Below are positions 1 to 5,884 of a stretch of 6,053 nt of DNA, one piece after another (within the stretch, counting starts at the first letter, position 1; each line of letters opens with the position of its first letter). The stretch lies in contig HF993160.1 in NCBI GenBank assembly GCA_000436795.1, forward strand, positions 1-6,053. Reading direction: 5' to 3'. Below the pieces are notes generated by a model. That model searched no databases. It was not told the DNA's origin and saw nothing but the letters and a program-made list of their open reading frames with translations. The DNA is from Bacteroides sp. CAG:1076. GTDB lineage: Bacteria; Bacteroidota; Bacteroidia; Bacteroidales; Bacteroidaceae. Made by a program: the position numbers and the translations under genes.

Positions 1-60
1 ACTTATAAATTAATTTAAATCAAAGTGTTGCGGAATTAAGGGATATTTTGAATTTGGTTA

Positions 61-68
61 CAAATTTA
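61..68 (-). promoter_or_regulatory. Possible Bacteroides -7 element, leftward
   Basis: On the minus strand this reads TAAATTTG, an exact match to the Bacteroides -7 consensus TAnnTTTG. The region about 20 bases upstream holds only GTTTATG, which is not a clear TTTG -33 box. If active, it would drive transcription leftward out of the window. The surrounding A/T runs make a chance match quite possible. Confidence 0.25.
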
Positions 69-186
69 CAAAAAAAAATCATAAACATGAATTTTTAAAG
101 TCGCATTGTAAGGAAGCAAAATGCTTTTTAACACTTTCCATGTTTATAATGCCGAATATGAAACTTGTAAGCACTTCATAAGATGG

Positions 187-327
187 CAACTTTGCTTTTG
201 TGAAGAACAATTATGTTCTTTTCAAAATTTAATAATCTATAAAAACAAAGCAAAATACATTGCTTTTCATATTTTTGATTTATCTTTGCACTTGTAATTG
301 AAGCGTTCTTTGTATATCGCAAAGTTG
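187..327. repeat. Imperfect inverted repeat flanking a promoter-like segment
   Basis: The left arm (187-208) is CAACTTTGC, a 7-base spacer, then AAGAAC. The reverse complement of the right arm (305-327) is CAACTTTGC, an 8-base spacer, then AAGAAC. Fifteen positions are identical in matching order, with a diverged middle. The arms enclose 96 bases containing the promoter-like element at 281-288. Promoter segments between inverted repeats next to a tyrosine recombinase gene are the known layout of phase-variable promoters in Bacteroides. Here the arms are imperfect and the neighbouring recombinase is truncated, so a functional switch is inference only. Confidence 0.35.
281..288 (+). promoter_or_regulatory. 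Candidate Bacteroides promoter (-7 box), rightward
   Basis: TATCTTTG matches the TAnnTTTG -7 consensus exactly, and an ATTG at 259-262 lies 18 bases upstream as a weak -33 box (consensus TTTG). Transcription would run rightward from about 295 into the 3' end of the integrase gene, antisense to it. No gene follows on the plus strand. This fits either an invertible or displaced promoter, or a chance match in AT-rich DNA. Confidence 0.35.
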
Positions 328-405
328 TAAAAGATAAAGAAGATTGCTCGTTTCTAAATCGTTAGCAGTTACATTATTTAAAGTGTTTAACTCGATGATA
401 TTCAA

Positions 406-1479
406 TCAATAAAAGATTTTATTGTGACTCGTACAATGCCACGTGATATGTTTAGTGATACCCGCTTTTGCTGTCCAATGTCTTAACGCTTTCAAACACA
501 TTTCTTGGCTTGGTAACTTGAAGATCTTTTCATCTGGGTTATCCGTTGAGGCTGTCCCGATTAATGAAATTAAGCCATCATTCAAAGGTATAGACACATA
601 GCTTTTACTGCTGTGTCCCTGTGTCTTTTTCTGATTAAATGTTAGTACTCTGTTTGCATAGTCCACATTTGAGTATTTTAATTCTTTAATATCACAAAAT
701 CTTATTCCTGTATATAATGTGAAAATAAACGCTCGTCTTGTTTCTGGGTTCTGCCCGTGATATGTGGTGTTTATAAGCTGTTGCATTTCCTCTATTGAAA
801 GTATATCTTTCTTTAGTGCTTCCTCGTCAGCTTTGCAGACTATATCCTCACAAGGGTTTTTCCTTAATACATCTTTCTTTACTGCTGCTTTGACTATCTT
901 TTTCCATCGTTTCCAATGTGTTAACGCTCCCTCTCCCTTACTTATGCTTTGCAGATATTCAACAAAACGCTCCATCATTTCTGGGGTTATTTTTTCTGGC
1001 GATATGTTGTTTTTGTATAACGGATATTCTAAAGCAATGAAATCAGTAAAACGCTTTTGAGCGGCTTTTATCATACGTTTATCTCCCTTTGTATAATCGT
1101 CATAGTAAGCCTGTATGAAATCAAAGAAATTTATTTCTTTTGCCTTAAGCCTGTAACCTAATTTCCCCTCTTTGAGTTCCTGCTCTCGCTCGTGCCTTAT
1201 CTCCTTTGCAAGTTGTAGCGTTTCTTTGTTCTGCTGTCTTTCAAGTGGTGTTCTTGGTGCTTGCCATAGATAGAGTTTTAAAGCCTCCCTTTTACGCTCT
1301 TTTCTCGCTACTTCTTTATCCTTAGCCTCATCATAGACCATTCTATAACCCAAATAGTAGTCCAGAAAAAGGCTTTCCCTGCCATCTGATAAAATTTTTG
1401 CCCCCAATTTAGGGTTATCTGTATCATCGGTGCTAATGATATAGGTATTATCAGACCTTATTTCTTTCTTTGCTGCCAT
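406..1479 (-). pseudogene. Tyrosine recombinase/integrase, C-terminally truncated
   Basis: This is a phage-type tyrosine site-specific recombinase of the Bacteroides mobile-element kind. In order it shows an N-terminal arm-type DNA-binding region with a charged linker (about 1-115), a SAM-like core-binding domain (about 118-210), and a catalytic domain from about 222. The box I arginine is visible (R260 in TGIRFCDIKEL), as is the beta-hairpin lysine (K285 in QKKTQ). Family homology stops at residues 344-349 (HITWHC). The expected HCARH box reads HCTSH, so the box II arginine is serine 351, and the frame ends five residues after the final H (NKIFY, then stop). The conserved LGH motif and the tyrosine nucleophile are absent. 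None of the three forward frames below the break restores them, so this is loss or replacement of the 3' end rather than a frameshift. Family members are usually around 400 residues; this has 357. ATG at 1479 is preceded by an A-rich leader. It should be catalytically dead but may still bind DNA. Confidence 0.85.
421..437. repeat. Small 5+7+5 dyad at the integrase break
   Basis: ATTGT and ACAAT form a perfect inverted repeat around the 7-base spacer GACTCGT. Geometry of two short inverted arms around a 6-8 base overlap is that of a tyrosine recombinase core site. It covers the codons where family homology of the integrase ends (residues 349-354). Five-base arms are short, so this is suggestive only. 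Confidence 0.3.
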
Positions 1480-1508
1480 AGTTTATTGCTTTTTATTTCC
1501 TTTGTTTG

Positions 1509-1516
1509 CAAATATA
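1509..1516 (-). promoter_or_regulatory. Candidate -7 element of the integrase gene
   Basis: On the minus strand this reads TATATTTG, an exact TAnnTTTG match, 30 bases before the integrase ATG. A TTTG at 1541-1544 (minus strand) lies 24 bases upstream, longer than the usual 19-21, and falls inside the tandem repeat. A protein bound to that repeat would therefore be well placed to control the promoter. Confidence 0.5.
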
Positions 1517-1533
1517 GTTATTTATTTTATTCT

Positions 1534-1555
1534 GGGTAGCCAAAGGGTAGCCAAA
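1534..1555. repeat. Perfect 11-bp tandem repeat upstream of the integrase
   Basis: GGGTAGCCAAA occurs twice with no gap (1534-1544 and 1545-1555), 55-76 bases before the integrase start codon. An 11-bp period equals about one helical turn, so both copies would face the same side of the DNA. This fits paired binding sites, such as integrase arm-type sites, excisionase sites or an operator. Which of these is unknown. Confidence 0.7.
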
Positions 1556-1660
1556 AACAACATAACATATACCTTTTTATGAAAGCAAGAGAAAATATAG
1601 TTTTCTATATATATCTATATATCAGCTATTTATATTCTGTTGTTATTCTTTTGTTTTCTC

Positions 1661-1918
1661 TTAAAATATGGGTTCTGTACCCGCTTCGAGTACGATAAAC
1701 GCTAACTGCTTGATGATGAGTAGTTGGCGTTTTTCTTTTATCTTTTGACCTGATGCTTTTGACGTTGTTATTATGATGTTATTACCTTTGGAGAAACTAT
1801 CTTTCTCATGATCGGATAAATCAGAATCTGTATTAAAACGCATTTGGGCAATCAGGTTTTGGCGTTCCTCATAGCTTAAAATAGATGTGCCCTACTTCTT
1901 TTTAGCTGTTTCATGCAT
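1661..1918 (-). pseudogene. Decayed small ORF with in-frame amber codon
   Basis: An ATG at 1918 opens a frame that meets a TAG at 1892-1894 after eight codons (MHETAKKK). The same frame then stays open to 1661. The segment after the stop (GTSILSYEERQNLIAQMRF and onward, rich in charged and polar residues) looks protein-like until about residue 60. An internal ATG at 1843 would give a 60-residue product. I do not recognise the family. The C-terminal portion is encoded by the arms and loop of a plus-strand terminator hairpin, which argues that the end is not genuine coding sequence. It is best read as a remnant of a gene cut or scarred near 1700. Expression as a short peptide cannot be excluded. 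Confidence 0.35.
1698..1740 (+). terminator. Rho-independent terminator with no visible upstream gene
   Basis: AACGCTAACT (1698-1707) pairs with AGTTGGCGTT (1722-1731) over 10 bp with one G-U wobble, a 14-base loop, and then a TTTTCTTTT tract. It is oriented for plus-strand transcripts, yet no plus-strand gene is seen between 1 and 1690. It may be left over from a gene removed or displaced by insertion of the element carrying the integrase, or it may insulate leftward genes from antisense transcription. Confidence 0.7.
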
Positions 1919-1946
1919 GGTAATCGTCAAAGATGGTGAAAGAATT

Positions 1947-2001
1947 AATGCCCTATCAAGTGATAGCCACAAGCTTTGCGGCTATCACTTGATAGGGCAT
2001 T
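1947..2001. repeat. Perfect 22-bp inverted repeat with nested dyads
   Basis: Arms 1947-1968 and 1980-2001 are perfect inverted copies separated by 11 bases. The loop can extend the stem after one mismatch (CAA/TTG). Each arm contains CTATCAAGTGATAG, itself a dyad of CTATCA and TGATAG around two bases, so the half-site occurs four times. No T-run follows on either strand, so it is not a standard intrinsic terminator, though an RNA copy would be very stable and could end or protect the 3' end of the sulfatase mRNA. Alternatives are a cruciform-forming site, an operator, or a recombinase or element-end repeat. Confidence 0.75.
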
Positions 2002-2136
2002 GCATTATTGAAATGCTTATCTATGAGGTTTTTACTTTTTTGTCAAACTGACATTTGTTAGCGTATCTAATTGTAATTTGCAACACAGTTTGTTGTCCCC
2101 ATTGTTGTCATATTTGCGTATGATTATGAATTGTTT

Positions 2137-3639
2137 TTAAAAATTAGGCAGTGTAACCTTAAACAATTCATTGGGCTGATGTTCACGCTGGATAATACCT
2201 AACATGGTCTTTACAATCGATGGATTTTGTGCTGCTACATCATGGTCTTCGTGAATGTCTTCTTTCAGATTGTACAATGAAGGAACCCCTTTCTTGACAA
2301 GGAGCTTCCAGTCGCCCATGCGTACTGCCATCTGATCGGTTTCATGGAACTCCCAGTATAGGAATTCATGTTCTTTCTGTTTTTTATCATTTCCAAGAAG
2401 CGTCGGGGCAAAGGAAATTCCGTCGAATTCATCTTTTTTATTTTTTTCGATGAACTTCTTGTCGCCAATCAATTCGCAGAATGTAGGCAGAATGTCGTAG
2501 AAAGCAAGCTGGTGGTCATTGGTGGTTCCGCTTGTAATATGTCCGGGCCAGCGTACGATAAATGGAATTCGGATTCCTCCTTCATAACATTGACGCTTAA
2601 GTCCTCTCAGTTTTCCGTCACGTCCGAAAAATGCCGGATCGGCTCCACCTTCTTCGTGAGGTCCGTTGTCGCTACTGAAGAATACGATAGTATTTTCATC
2701 CAAACCTTTTTCTTTGAGTTTTTTAAGTATTTCTCCGACATAACTATCCAGACGAGTAATCATTCCGGCGAAGTGGGCATGTGTATGATCTGAAGGATTA
2801 TATCGTGATCCTTCTTCACCGCCCCACGTTTTGTCGATAAAGAATTTCTTTTTATAATCGTTGAATATGGAATCGTGAGGCTGAGCCAGTTCGGCATGGG
2901 GAAGAGTATATGTAAAGATTCCACAGAACGGCTGATCTCCTGTTTGTGCATCCAGCCATTTCAGAGCTTCCTGATGGATGAGATCTGCCGAATATTGCGG
3001 ACGCTTGAAATAGTCATCACCAAACATCGGATACTTGATATTTTCTTCCAGTACGATTCGTTTCACTTCCTTGTCACCTTTCGAGCGACTATAGCGGTTC
3101 AAGAAATTAGGATAGTATAAGTGTGCCTGAAACTGGCAAATATATCCGTAAAATTCGTCTACACCTCGTTTGTCGGGAGTAGACCAGGAACCTTCGTAGC
3201 CTCCTGCCCATTTACCGAACATTCCGGTTGTATAGCCATGCTTTTTCATGACCTCGGGCAGGATGACATGGGTAGAGTCATACGGCTCCTGACCAACGAC
3301 AGCGTAATCTTTGTTCTCACCATAGGTTACGACAGCCGACTGTGTCCAGTATTCCTTGTTGCCTCTTACATGAGTATGTCCGCTGTGCTGGCCGGTCATC
3401 AGAGTTGCGCGTGAGGGAGCACTTACCGGACTTCCCGCATATGCTTGTGTAAAAAGCATTCCCTCTGCTGCCATTTGGTCAATATTAGGAGTGTTTATAA
3501 ATTTTTGACCATAGCAACCTAAGTCGCCATATCCCATGTCGTCGCATAATATGAAGATAATGTTTGGAGCCTTATTATGCTGGGCGAAAGCTCCCGAAGC
3601 GACCATTAAAGCCGATAAAATCAGACCTTCTTTTTTCAT
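2137..3639 (-). CDS. Secreted serine-type sulfatase (S1 family)
   Basis: This hydrolyses sulfate esters, most likely on sulfated glycans, in the periplasm or at the cell surface; the exact substrate is unknown. The 500-residue product starts with a signal peptide (MKKEGLILSALMVASGAFAQ, likely cut after AFA). Alkaline-phosphatase-fold metal ligands are visible as D33-D34 (CDDMGYGD) and D324-N325 (SSDNG). The sulfatase signature is S73-A-P-S-R77 followed by LMTG. Serine 73 is the residue converted to formylglycine, so activity would need the radical-SAM maturase anSME, which is not in this window. K143 lies in FGKW and H248 in LPHAE. Where many sulfatases have GKWH, this one has GKWA (A145). 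The C-terminal subdomain (about 380-500) is complete, and the length is normal. The gene appears monocistronic, with a promoter about 95 bases upstream. No SusC/D pair or glycosidase is adjacent, so assignment to a polysaccharide utilisation locus is open. Confidence 0.93.
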   Translation of the reverse strand: MKKEGLILSALMVASGAFAQHNKAPNIIFILCDDMGYGDLGCYGQKFINTPNIDQMAAEGMLFTQAYAGSPVSAPSRATLMTGQHSGHTHVRGNKEYWTQSAVVTYGENKDYAVVGQEPYDSTHVILPEVMKKHGYTTGMFGKWAGGYEGSWSTPDKRGVDEFYGYICQFQAHLYYPNFLNRYSRSKGDKEVKRIVLEENIKYPMFGDDYFKRPQYSADLIHQEALKWLDAQTGDQPFCGIFTYTLPHAELAQPHDSIFNDYKKKFFIDKTWGGEEGSRYNPSDHTHAHFAGMITRLDSYVGEILKKLKEKGLDENTIVFFSSDNGPHEEGGADPAFFGRDGKLRGLKRQCYEGGIRIPFIVRWPGHITSGTTNDHQLAFYDILPTFCELIGDKKFIEKNKKDEFDGISFAPTLLGNDKKQKEHEFLYWEFHETDQMAVRMGDWKLLVKKGVPSLYNLKEDIHEDHDVAAQNPSIVKTMLGIIQREHQPNELFKVTLPNF

Positions 3640-3732
3640 AATATTTATATTCTTAGGGGGTTATTTGTTTCTGTCCGATAAAAGTCCGGATTGTGTTTTC
3701 TTTTCGTGCTTCTTGTCGAAGCATATAATTTA

Positions 3733-3740
3733 CAAATTTA
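3733..3740 (-). promoter_or_regulatory. Candidate sulfatase promoter (-7 box)
   Basis: On the minus strand this reads TAAATTTG, an exact match to the Bacteroides -7 consensus. No clear TTTG -33 box is found at the usual distance. Transcription would start near 3727, leaving a leader of roughly 88 bases that contains a possible small TCCG/CGGA hairpin. The ATG has no clear Shine-Dalgarno sequence, which is common in this phylum. Confidence 0.5.
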
Positions 3741-3816
3741 GAAAAATATTATTGTAGTTCATTGCTCTGCTTTGAGATATATTATTCGACCGCAGGTTTG
3801 ACAGGTGGGAATATGA

Positions 3817-3859
3817 AGCAAAAAGCCAGCCCGATACATAATCAGGCTGGCTTTTTGCT
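3817..3859 (-). terminator. Strong 15-bp hairpin terminator after the dehydrogenase
   Basis: AGCAAAAAGCCAGCC (3817-3831) and its exact complement (3845-3859) enclose a 13-base loop. It lies 35 bases past the dehydrogenase stop codon. The A and T runs are inside the stem, so the hairpin has GGCTGGCTTTTTGC on either strand and could also stop plus-strand transcripts. It separates the corA-dehydrogenase unit from the sulfatase promoter. Confidence 0.88.
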
Positions 3860-3893
3860 ACAGTTACTTCTATGTGAAAAGGTAAAAAATCAT

Positions 3894-4841
3894 TTATAAA
3901 ATGACATTCTGTTGCTTTCCTTCCATCCAGGTTTTAATATTCTGGAAAACGATTTCGGCACGGGCTTCCATCGATTCGGCTGAAGCGAACGCAACATGTG
4001 GAGTCACAATTGTATTTTTACTGTGCAGTAACGGGTGATTGGTATCGAGGGGAGGTTCATTTTCGAAAACATCAATACCTGCCCCACGCAGGCGGTCTTC
4101 GTTCAACGCTTGAGCCAGTGCTTCAGAGTCGACTACTCCTCCTCGGGAAGTATTGATCAGATAAGCTCCCGGTTTCATGTGGCTGATACGTTCTGCATTC
4201 ATTAAATGATGTGTTTCGGGAGTAAGCGGGCAGTGGAGTGATACGATATCCGATTTTTCCAACAGCTCATTTAGCGCAACGAAATGAATGAACGAAGGTT
4301 CATTGCCCGTTACATGGCGTTTGTTGCCTAAGACCGTACATCCGAACGCATGACACAGTTCGGCTGTGCGAGTTCCTATAGCTCCTGCTCCTACGATACC
4401 GACTGTTTTCCCTCTCAGTTCACATCCTACTAAACCATCTTTTGTTTTTCCTTCCCTGCAGCGTTCTGATACCTGAGGGACATTTCGCAGCAAGGAGATC
4501 ATCATGCAGAGTGCAAGTTCTGCTACCGATTGTGTAGAGTATCCTGCAGCATTGCTTACCTGAATTCCTTTAGCACGGGCGGCTTCGAGGGCTACATGAT
4601 CTACCCCTGTGAAGGCTACGTCAATATATTTAAGTTTTGAACAGCTGTTGATAACTTCTGCGCTAAGTGGCATATTGGCTATCATGATAATGTCGGCGTC
4701 CTTAGCTTCTTCTATTTGAACAGCCGGATCTGTGTTTTTAGGATATGCCTTAAACTCGTGTCCGGCCTCTGTCAGCGGAGCTACATGACGTTGCAAAGAC
4801 GCTTCGCTAATTCCCAGCGATTCTAATAATACGATTTTCAT
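3894..4841 (-). CDS. D-isomer specific 2-hydroxyacid dehydrogenase
   Basis: This is a cytoplasmic NAD(P)-dependent oxidoreductase interconverting a 2-keto acid and the D-2-hydroxy acid; glyoxylate/hydroxypyruvate reductase or glycerate dehydrogenase are likely roles, but the substrate is not settled by sequence. The 315 residues have the full family layout: a substrate-binding domain from both ends (about 1-98 and 285-315) around a Rossmann domain (about 100-284). The nucleotide loop is G151-A-G-A-I-G156. The catalytic triad is visible as R233 (NTSRGG), E262 (FENEPP) and H282 (TPHVAF). At the end of the second Rossmann strand the sequence is LGNKRH (171-176), lacking the acidic residue typical of NAD-preferring members, so NADP(H) use is possible. 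It begins 59 bases after the corA stop with no clear promoter between, so cotranscription is likely. The ATG at 4841 has only an A/T-rich leader before it. Confidence 0.92.
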   Translation of the reverse strand: MKIVLLESLGISEASLQRHVAPLTEAGHEFKAYPKNTDPAVQIEEAKDADIIMIANMPLSAEVINSCSKLKYIDVAFTGVDHVALEAARAKGIQVSNAAGYSTQSVAELALCMMISLLRNVPQVSERCREGKTKDGLVGCELRGKTVGIVGAGAIGTRTAELCHAFGCTVLGNKRHVTGNEPSFIHFVALNELLEKSDIVSLHCPLTPETHHLMNAERISHMKPGAYLINTSRGGVVDSEALAQALNEDRLRGAGIDVFENEPPLDTNHPLLHSKNTIVTPHVAFASAESMEARAEIVFQNIKTWMEGKQQNVIL

Positions 4842-4900
4842 TATTCTATTATTATTTAATGTAGATGAATTTTCGGAATATGTGTATTATCAAATGGTCA

Positions 4901-5827
4901 TCAGAACCATTTTATTCTTCGGAAAATGACAAATGCCATAGCCGAAAGGAAGATTGAAGAGAATACAATGATAGAAAAAGCATGAGGAAGCTCTTCTATA
5001 TGTATGTCGACATTCATTCCGTAAAAACTGGCTATCAGTGTGGGTACCATCAAGATAATGGACAAACTTGTCATGCGTTTCATGATTGTATTCACATTAT
5101 TCGATATGATGGAAGCAAAGGCATCCATGGTTCCGGTCAGAATATCACTGTAAATGTTTACCATGTTGTGCGCCTGTTTTAGTTCAATCAGTACGTCGTC
5201 TGTCAGTTCCGGGTTCTGATAATCTTTTTCATTAAAAATGTTTTGCAGCTTGCCAACCATAACTTCATTGCCACGAATAGAAGTATTAAAATATACCAAT
5301 GTCTTTTGTAAGTTCATCAGGCGGAGCAAATCCTCGTTTCTGATACTTCGTTCAAGCTCTTTCTCGGCTGTACTTACTTCATTGTTTATCTGCTTCAGGT
5401 ATTTCAGAAACCATACGGCCGAGGAATAAATGATACGTAAAATCAGTTCGTGCTTGTTGGGTACATTGATTGCCTTGCGGCGGGTATGCTGAATGAAATC
5501 AGGAATCATTTCGGTAGAATAATAGCAAATAGATACAATAATCTCGTTGTTGGTTATAATGCCGATGGGAACAGTTGTATAAGGTACTTTCTGGTTGCGT
5601 GTCTGTATAGGAATACGTAAGATCGTGAGCAACCAGTTCCCTTCCGTATCGGTACGGGGACGTTCATCGGTATCTGCTATATCGTTTAAAAAAGAAGTTG
5701 GGACTTTCAGTTCTTCCTGAAGAAATTTGAAATCATCGTCGGTAGGGCATTCTACGTTAACCCAGCAGTTGGGTTGCCAGTTGGGGATTTCCACAAATCC
5801 GGCTTCGCTGTAAAGATACTTTCTCAT
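4901..5827 (-). CDS. CorA-like magnesium/divalent cation transporter
   Basis: This is an inner-membrane pentameric channel for Mg2+ (some members carry Co2+, Ni2+ or Zn2+). With the ATG at 5827 it has 308 residues: a soluble alpha/beta N-terminal domain (about 1-150), a long helical stalk (about 150-250), TM1 (about 253-270) ending in the signature Y269-G-M-N272, a short loop, and TM2 (about 282-302) followed by the basic tail RRIKWF. The loop reads NVDIHIEELPHAF rather than carrying the MPEL of classical CorA, placing it with the CorA-like subgroup whose loop ends PxAF. I chose ATG 5827 because an AGGAG lies seven bases upstream; the frame can be extended to a TTG at 5875, but that adds 16 residues with no ribosome binding site and is unlikely. 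The gene follows a tRNA and its terminator, and it has a structured leader. Confidence 0.92.
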   Translation of the reverse strand: MRKYLYSEAGFVEIPNWQPNCWVNVECPTDDDFKFLQEELKVPTSFLNDIADTDERPRTDTEGNWLLTILRIPIQTRNQKVPYTTVPIGIITNNEIIVSICYYSTEMIPDFIQHTRRKAINVPNKHELILRIIYSSAVWFLKYLKQINNEVSTAEKELERSIRNEDLLRLMNLQKTLVYFNTSIRGNEVMVGKLQNIFNEKDYQNPELTDDVLIELKQAHNMVNIYSDILTGTMDAFASIISNNVNTIMKRMTSLSIILMVPTLIASFYGMNVDIHIEELPHAFSIIVFSSIFLSAMAFVIFRRIKWF

Positions 5828-5834
5828 TGCATTG

Positions 5835-5842
5835 CTCCTTTC
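5835..5842 (-). promoter_or_regulatory. Ribosome binding site that fixes the corA start
   Basis: The minus strand reads GAAAGGAG ending seven bases before ATG 5827. Strong Shine-Dalgarno sequences are uncommon in this phylum and none of the other genes here has one, so it both supports this start and is slightly unusual. A second ATG at 5832, two bases after the AGGAG spacing begins, is out of frame and stops at once. Confidence 0.7.
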
Positions 5843-5884
5843 TTGTTTTGTGTCCGCCGGCAGCAGGCAAGGCAATGAAAGACA

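Larger units (their letters stand above)
1..405. other. AT-rich gene-free region with several small dyads
   Basis: No open reading frame of gene size or protein similarity is visible on either strand. The sequence is strongly AT-rich. It carries small hairpin-forming dyads: AAGCA/TGCTT at 114-126, AAGAAC/GTTCTT at 203-220 and AAAGCAA/TTGCTTT at 247-266. The octamer AAAGTGTT occurs at 22-29 and 380-387 on the plus strand and at 130-137 on the minus strand. GCAAA or its complement occurs five times between 116 and 323. This looks like regulatory or recombination-site DNA rather than decayed coding sequence, but no function can be assigned from sequence alone. Confidence 0.5.
1480..2136. other. 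657-base intergenic region between integrase and sulfatase
   Basis: This holds no intact gene that I can support. Contents from left to right are the integrase leader and -7 element, an 11-bp tandem repeat, an AT-rich stretch with the dyad ATATAG/CTATAT at 1595-1610, a decayed minus-strand ORF with a plus-strand terminator inside it, and a large palindrome. A minor hairpin GCATT/AATGC lies at 2002-2016 and a TGTCA/TGACA dyad at 2041-2053. From 2054 to 2136 I see nothing specific. The sulfatase transcript must end in this region, and the palindrome is the only strong hairpin available, although it lacks a U-tract. Confidence 0.5.

Noticed and set aside
1590..1640. AT-rich palindromes as a replication origin or iterons
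   Set aside because: These are low-complexity TA runs with a 6-bp dyad; no iteron set, DnaA boxes or replication gene is present.
1664..1695. Possible tRNA 3' end or attachment-site tRNA fragment before the terminator at 1698
   Set aside because: GGGTTCTGTACCC superficially resembles a T-arm, but the loop lacks the TTCRA consensus and the stem is only three to four pairs with no matching acceptor stem.
2041..2053. TGTCA/TGACA dyad as sulfatase terminator
   Set aside because: On the minus strand it is followed by an A-run rather than a T-run, and the five-base stem is too weak.
2368..2793. 141-residue plus-strand open frame
   Set aside because: It lies entirely antisense to the well-supported sulfatase gene, has no recognisable motifs and no promoter or ribosome binding site; it is a shadow frame.
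5828..5875. Longer corA start at a TTG codon
   Set aside because: The extra 16 residues have no homology, begin at a rare start codon without a binding site, and the AGGAG at the correct spacing points to ATG 5827.
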